Shown piece after piece: positions 63,208-64,000 of a stretch of DNA of 64,000 nt. The stretch is taken from contig JAOWBW010000086.1 of assembly GCA_026119855.1 (NCBI GenBank), forward strand, positions 710,407-774,406. Reading direction: 5' to 3'. Numbering within the stretch: the first letter of the stretch is position 1; every line of letters starts with the position of its first letter. Under the pieces are notes generated by a model. The model saw only the letters and a program-made list of their open reading frames with translations. It made no database searches and was not told the DNA's origin. Origin of the DNA: Campanula takesimana. Lineage: Eukaryota; Streptophyta; Magnoliopsida; Asterales; Campanulaceae. The translations under genes were made by a program, and so were the position numbers.

Positions 63208-63845
63208 CATCAACGAATTTCACTAACGGATTCGTCTTCAAAGGTTCACTAACGGCCTCTCCAAAGGTTCACTAGCGGCCTCTCCAAAGGTTCACTAACG
63301 GCCTCTTCAAAGGTTCACTAACGGCCTCCTCAAAGGTTCACTAACGGCCTCCCCAAAGGTTCACTAACGGCCTCTCCAAAGGTTCACCAACGGCCTCTCC
63401 AAAGGTTTACCAACGGCCTCATTCAAAGGTTCACTAACGGCCTCTTCAAAGGTTCACTAACGGCCTCTTCAAAGGTTCACTAACGGCCTCTCCAAAGGTT
63501 CACTAACGGCCTCATTCAAAGGTTCACTAACGGCCTCTTCAAAGGTTCACTAACGGCCTCTCCAAAGGTTCACTAACGGCCTCATCAACGAATTTCACTA
63601 ACGGATTCGTCCTCAAAGGTTCACTAACGGCCTCCTCAAAAGGTTCACTAACGGCCTCATCAACGGATTTCACTAACGGATTCGCCCTCAAAGGTTCACT
63701 AACGGCCTCCTCAAAGGTTCACCAACGGCCTCTACAGCCTCATCAACGAATCTCACTAACGGATTCGTCCTCAAAGGTTCACCAACGGCCTCTTCAAAGG
63801 TTCACCAACGGCCTCGTTCAAAAGGTTCACTAACGGCCTCATTCC
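63208..63845. repeat. Tandem array of a ~22-bp unit in the Tat 3' region
   Basis: About 22 copies of CAAAGGTTCACTAACGGCCT with small variants, interspersed four times by a longer variant with ATCAACGAATTTCACTAACG (near 63208, 63583, 63658 and 63741). The longer variant creates a higher-order pattern. Tandem arrays in this position are known in Tat/Ogre elements as a source of satellite DNA. Confidence 0.9.
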
Positions 63846-64000
63846 AACATATTCAGTCGGCAGGTTCACCTAACGGATCACGACACCCCCTCTATCAACA
63901 AAATCCACTCACACAGGGAGCGCACCACTATCTCTCGCAATTTCAAAATTTCTGCTTTCATCGAGTCTTTGCTTTTTCTTGGTGATGTCCTCGGCGGGCG
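63846..64000. other. End of window within the Tat element
   Basis: Worn repeat remnants (CAGGTTCACCTAACGGATC near 63861), then unassigned sequence. The 3' LTR (TGTAGATACCCC) is not reached. Confidence 0.5.

Larger units (their letters stand above)
51891..64000 (+). mobile_element. Tat-type Ty3/Gypsy element (5' LTR to window end)
   Basis: At least 12.1 kb, plus strand: LTR, primer site, 1-kb leader, gag-protease-RT-dual RNase H-integrase, a folding spacer, an antisense gene, and a tandem array. The 3' LTR lies beyond the window. Tat membership is shown by the primer site TGGCGACTCCGCTGGGGA, the G-patch after protease, the second (archaeal-type) RNase H, and the antisense plant-mobile-domain gene between pol and the 3' LTR. 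Few stop codons interrupt the frame, so it is fairly young. The likely duplication is GGAAC (51886-51890), not testable here. Confidence 0.93.

Noticed and set aside
63208..63845. CRISPR array
   Set aside because: Units are contiguous with no unique spacers, and the context is a plant retrotransposon.

Overview
The window is nuclear DNA of a flowering plant, most likely a eudicot with a large, repeat-rich genome. Evidence: all main plant LTR-retrotransposon lineages are present (Copia, chromovirus Gypsy, Tat Gypsy), primer sites match plant initiator tRNA-Met, Stowaway-type MITEs have TA duplications, and there is an intron-containing remnant of the chloroplast cysteine desulfurase NFS2. I cannot name the species. 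No intact host gene is visible; almost everything is transposon, often nested.

Layout. 1-10310: an old Gypsy gag and LTR (minus strand) split by an almost intact 8.6-kb Copia element (326-8893, duplication CTGGG); a related Copia LTR in opposite orientation cuts it again at 1-117. 10986-17183: a young Copia-derived element (duplication AAATT) with 896-bp LTRs and a decayed interior. 17184-21665: MITEs, a small gene fragment and hAT-like debris. 21666-26951: a Gypsy element (duplication CCTTC) with a single gag-pol frame broken by stops and frameshifts. 26952-29225: MITEs. 29226-37258: the last five exons of an NFS2-like gene on the minus strand, ruined by a MITE inside an exon, a 6-kb Copia element (30376-36367, duplication ACTTA) inside an intron, and a lone Gypsy LTR (37272-37691) at the point where the gene stops being recognisable. 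38390-41041: half of an Ale/RE1-like Copia element. It is cut by a Tekay chromovirus (41042-51890), whose 3' LTR holds an 8.2-kb element without coding capacity (42539-50741, duplication AGTAT). The Tekay chromodomain is cut by a Tat-type Gypsy element (51891 to beyond 64000). That element has a dual-RNase-H polyprotein, an antisense plant-mobile-domain gene and a 20-bp-scale tandem array.

Main discovery candidate. Five unrelated transcription units carry a compact array of short GC-rich, hairpin-like words (CAGGCGCCCGCCTG, AGCGCCCGC, GCGCGCGCC): the Copia LTR, the Gypsy LTR and its lone relative, the Tekay-related LTR, the Tat LTR, and the separate antisense promoter in the Tat element. In each, the array lies about 55-115 bp upstream of the best TATA box, in the correct orientation. 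Two LTR pairs differ by loss or gain of one motif unit, so the arrays are evolutionarily active. This looks like a promoter module shared across retrotransposon superfamilies. Its function is unknown.

All homology calls are from reading translated frames and recalling family motifs. No database search was run.
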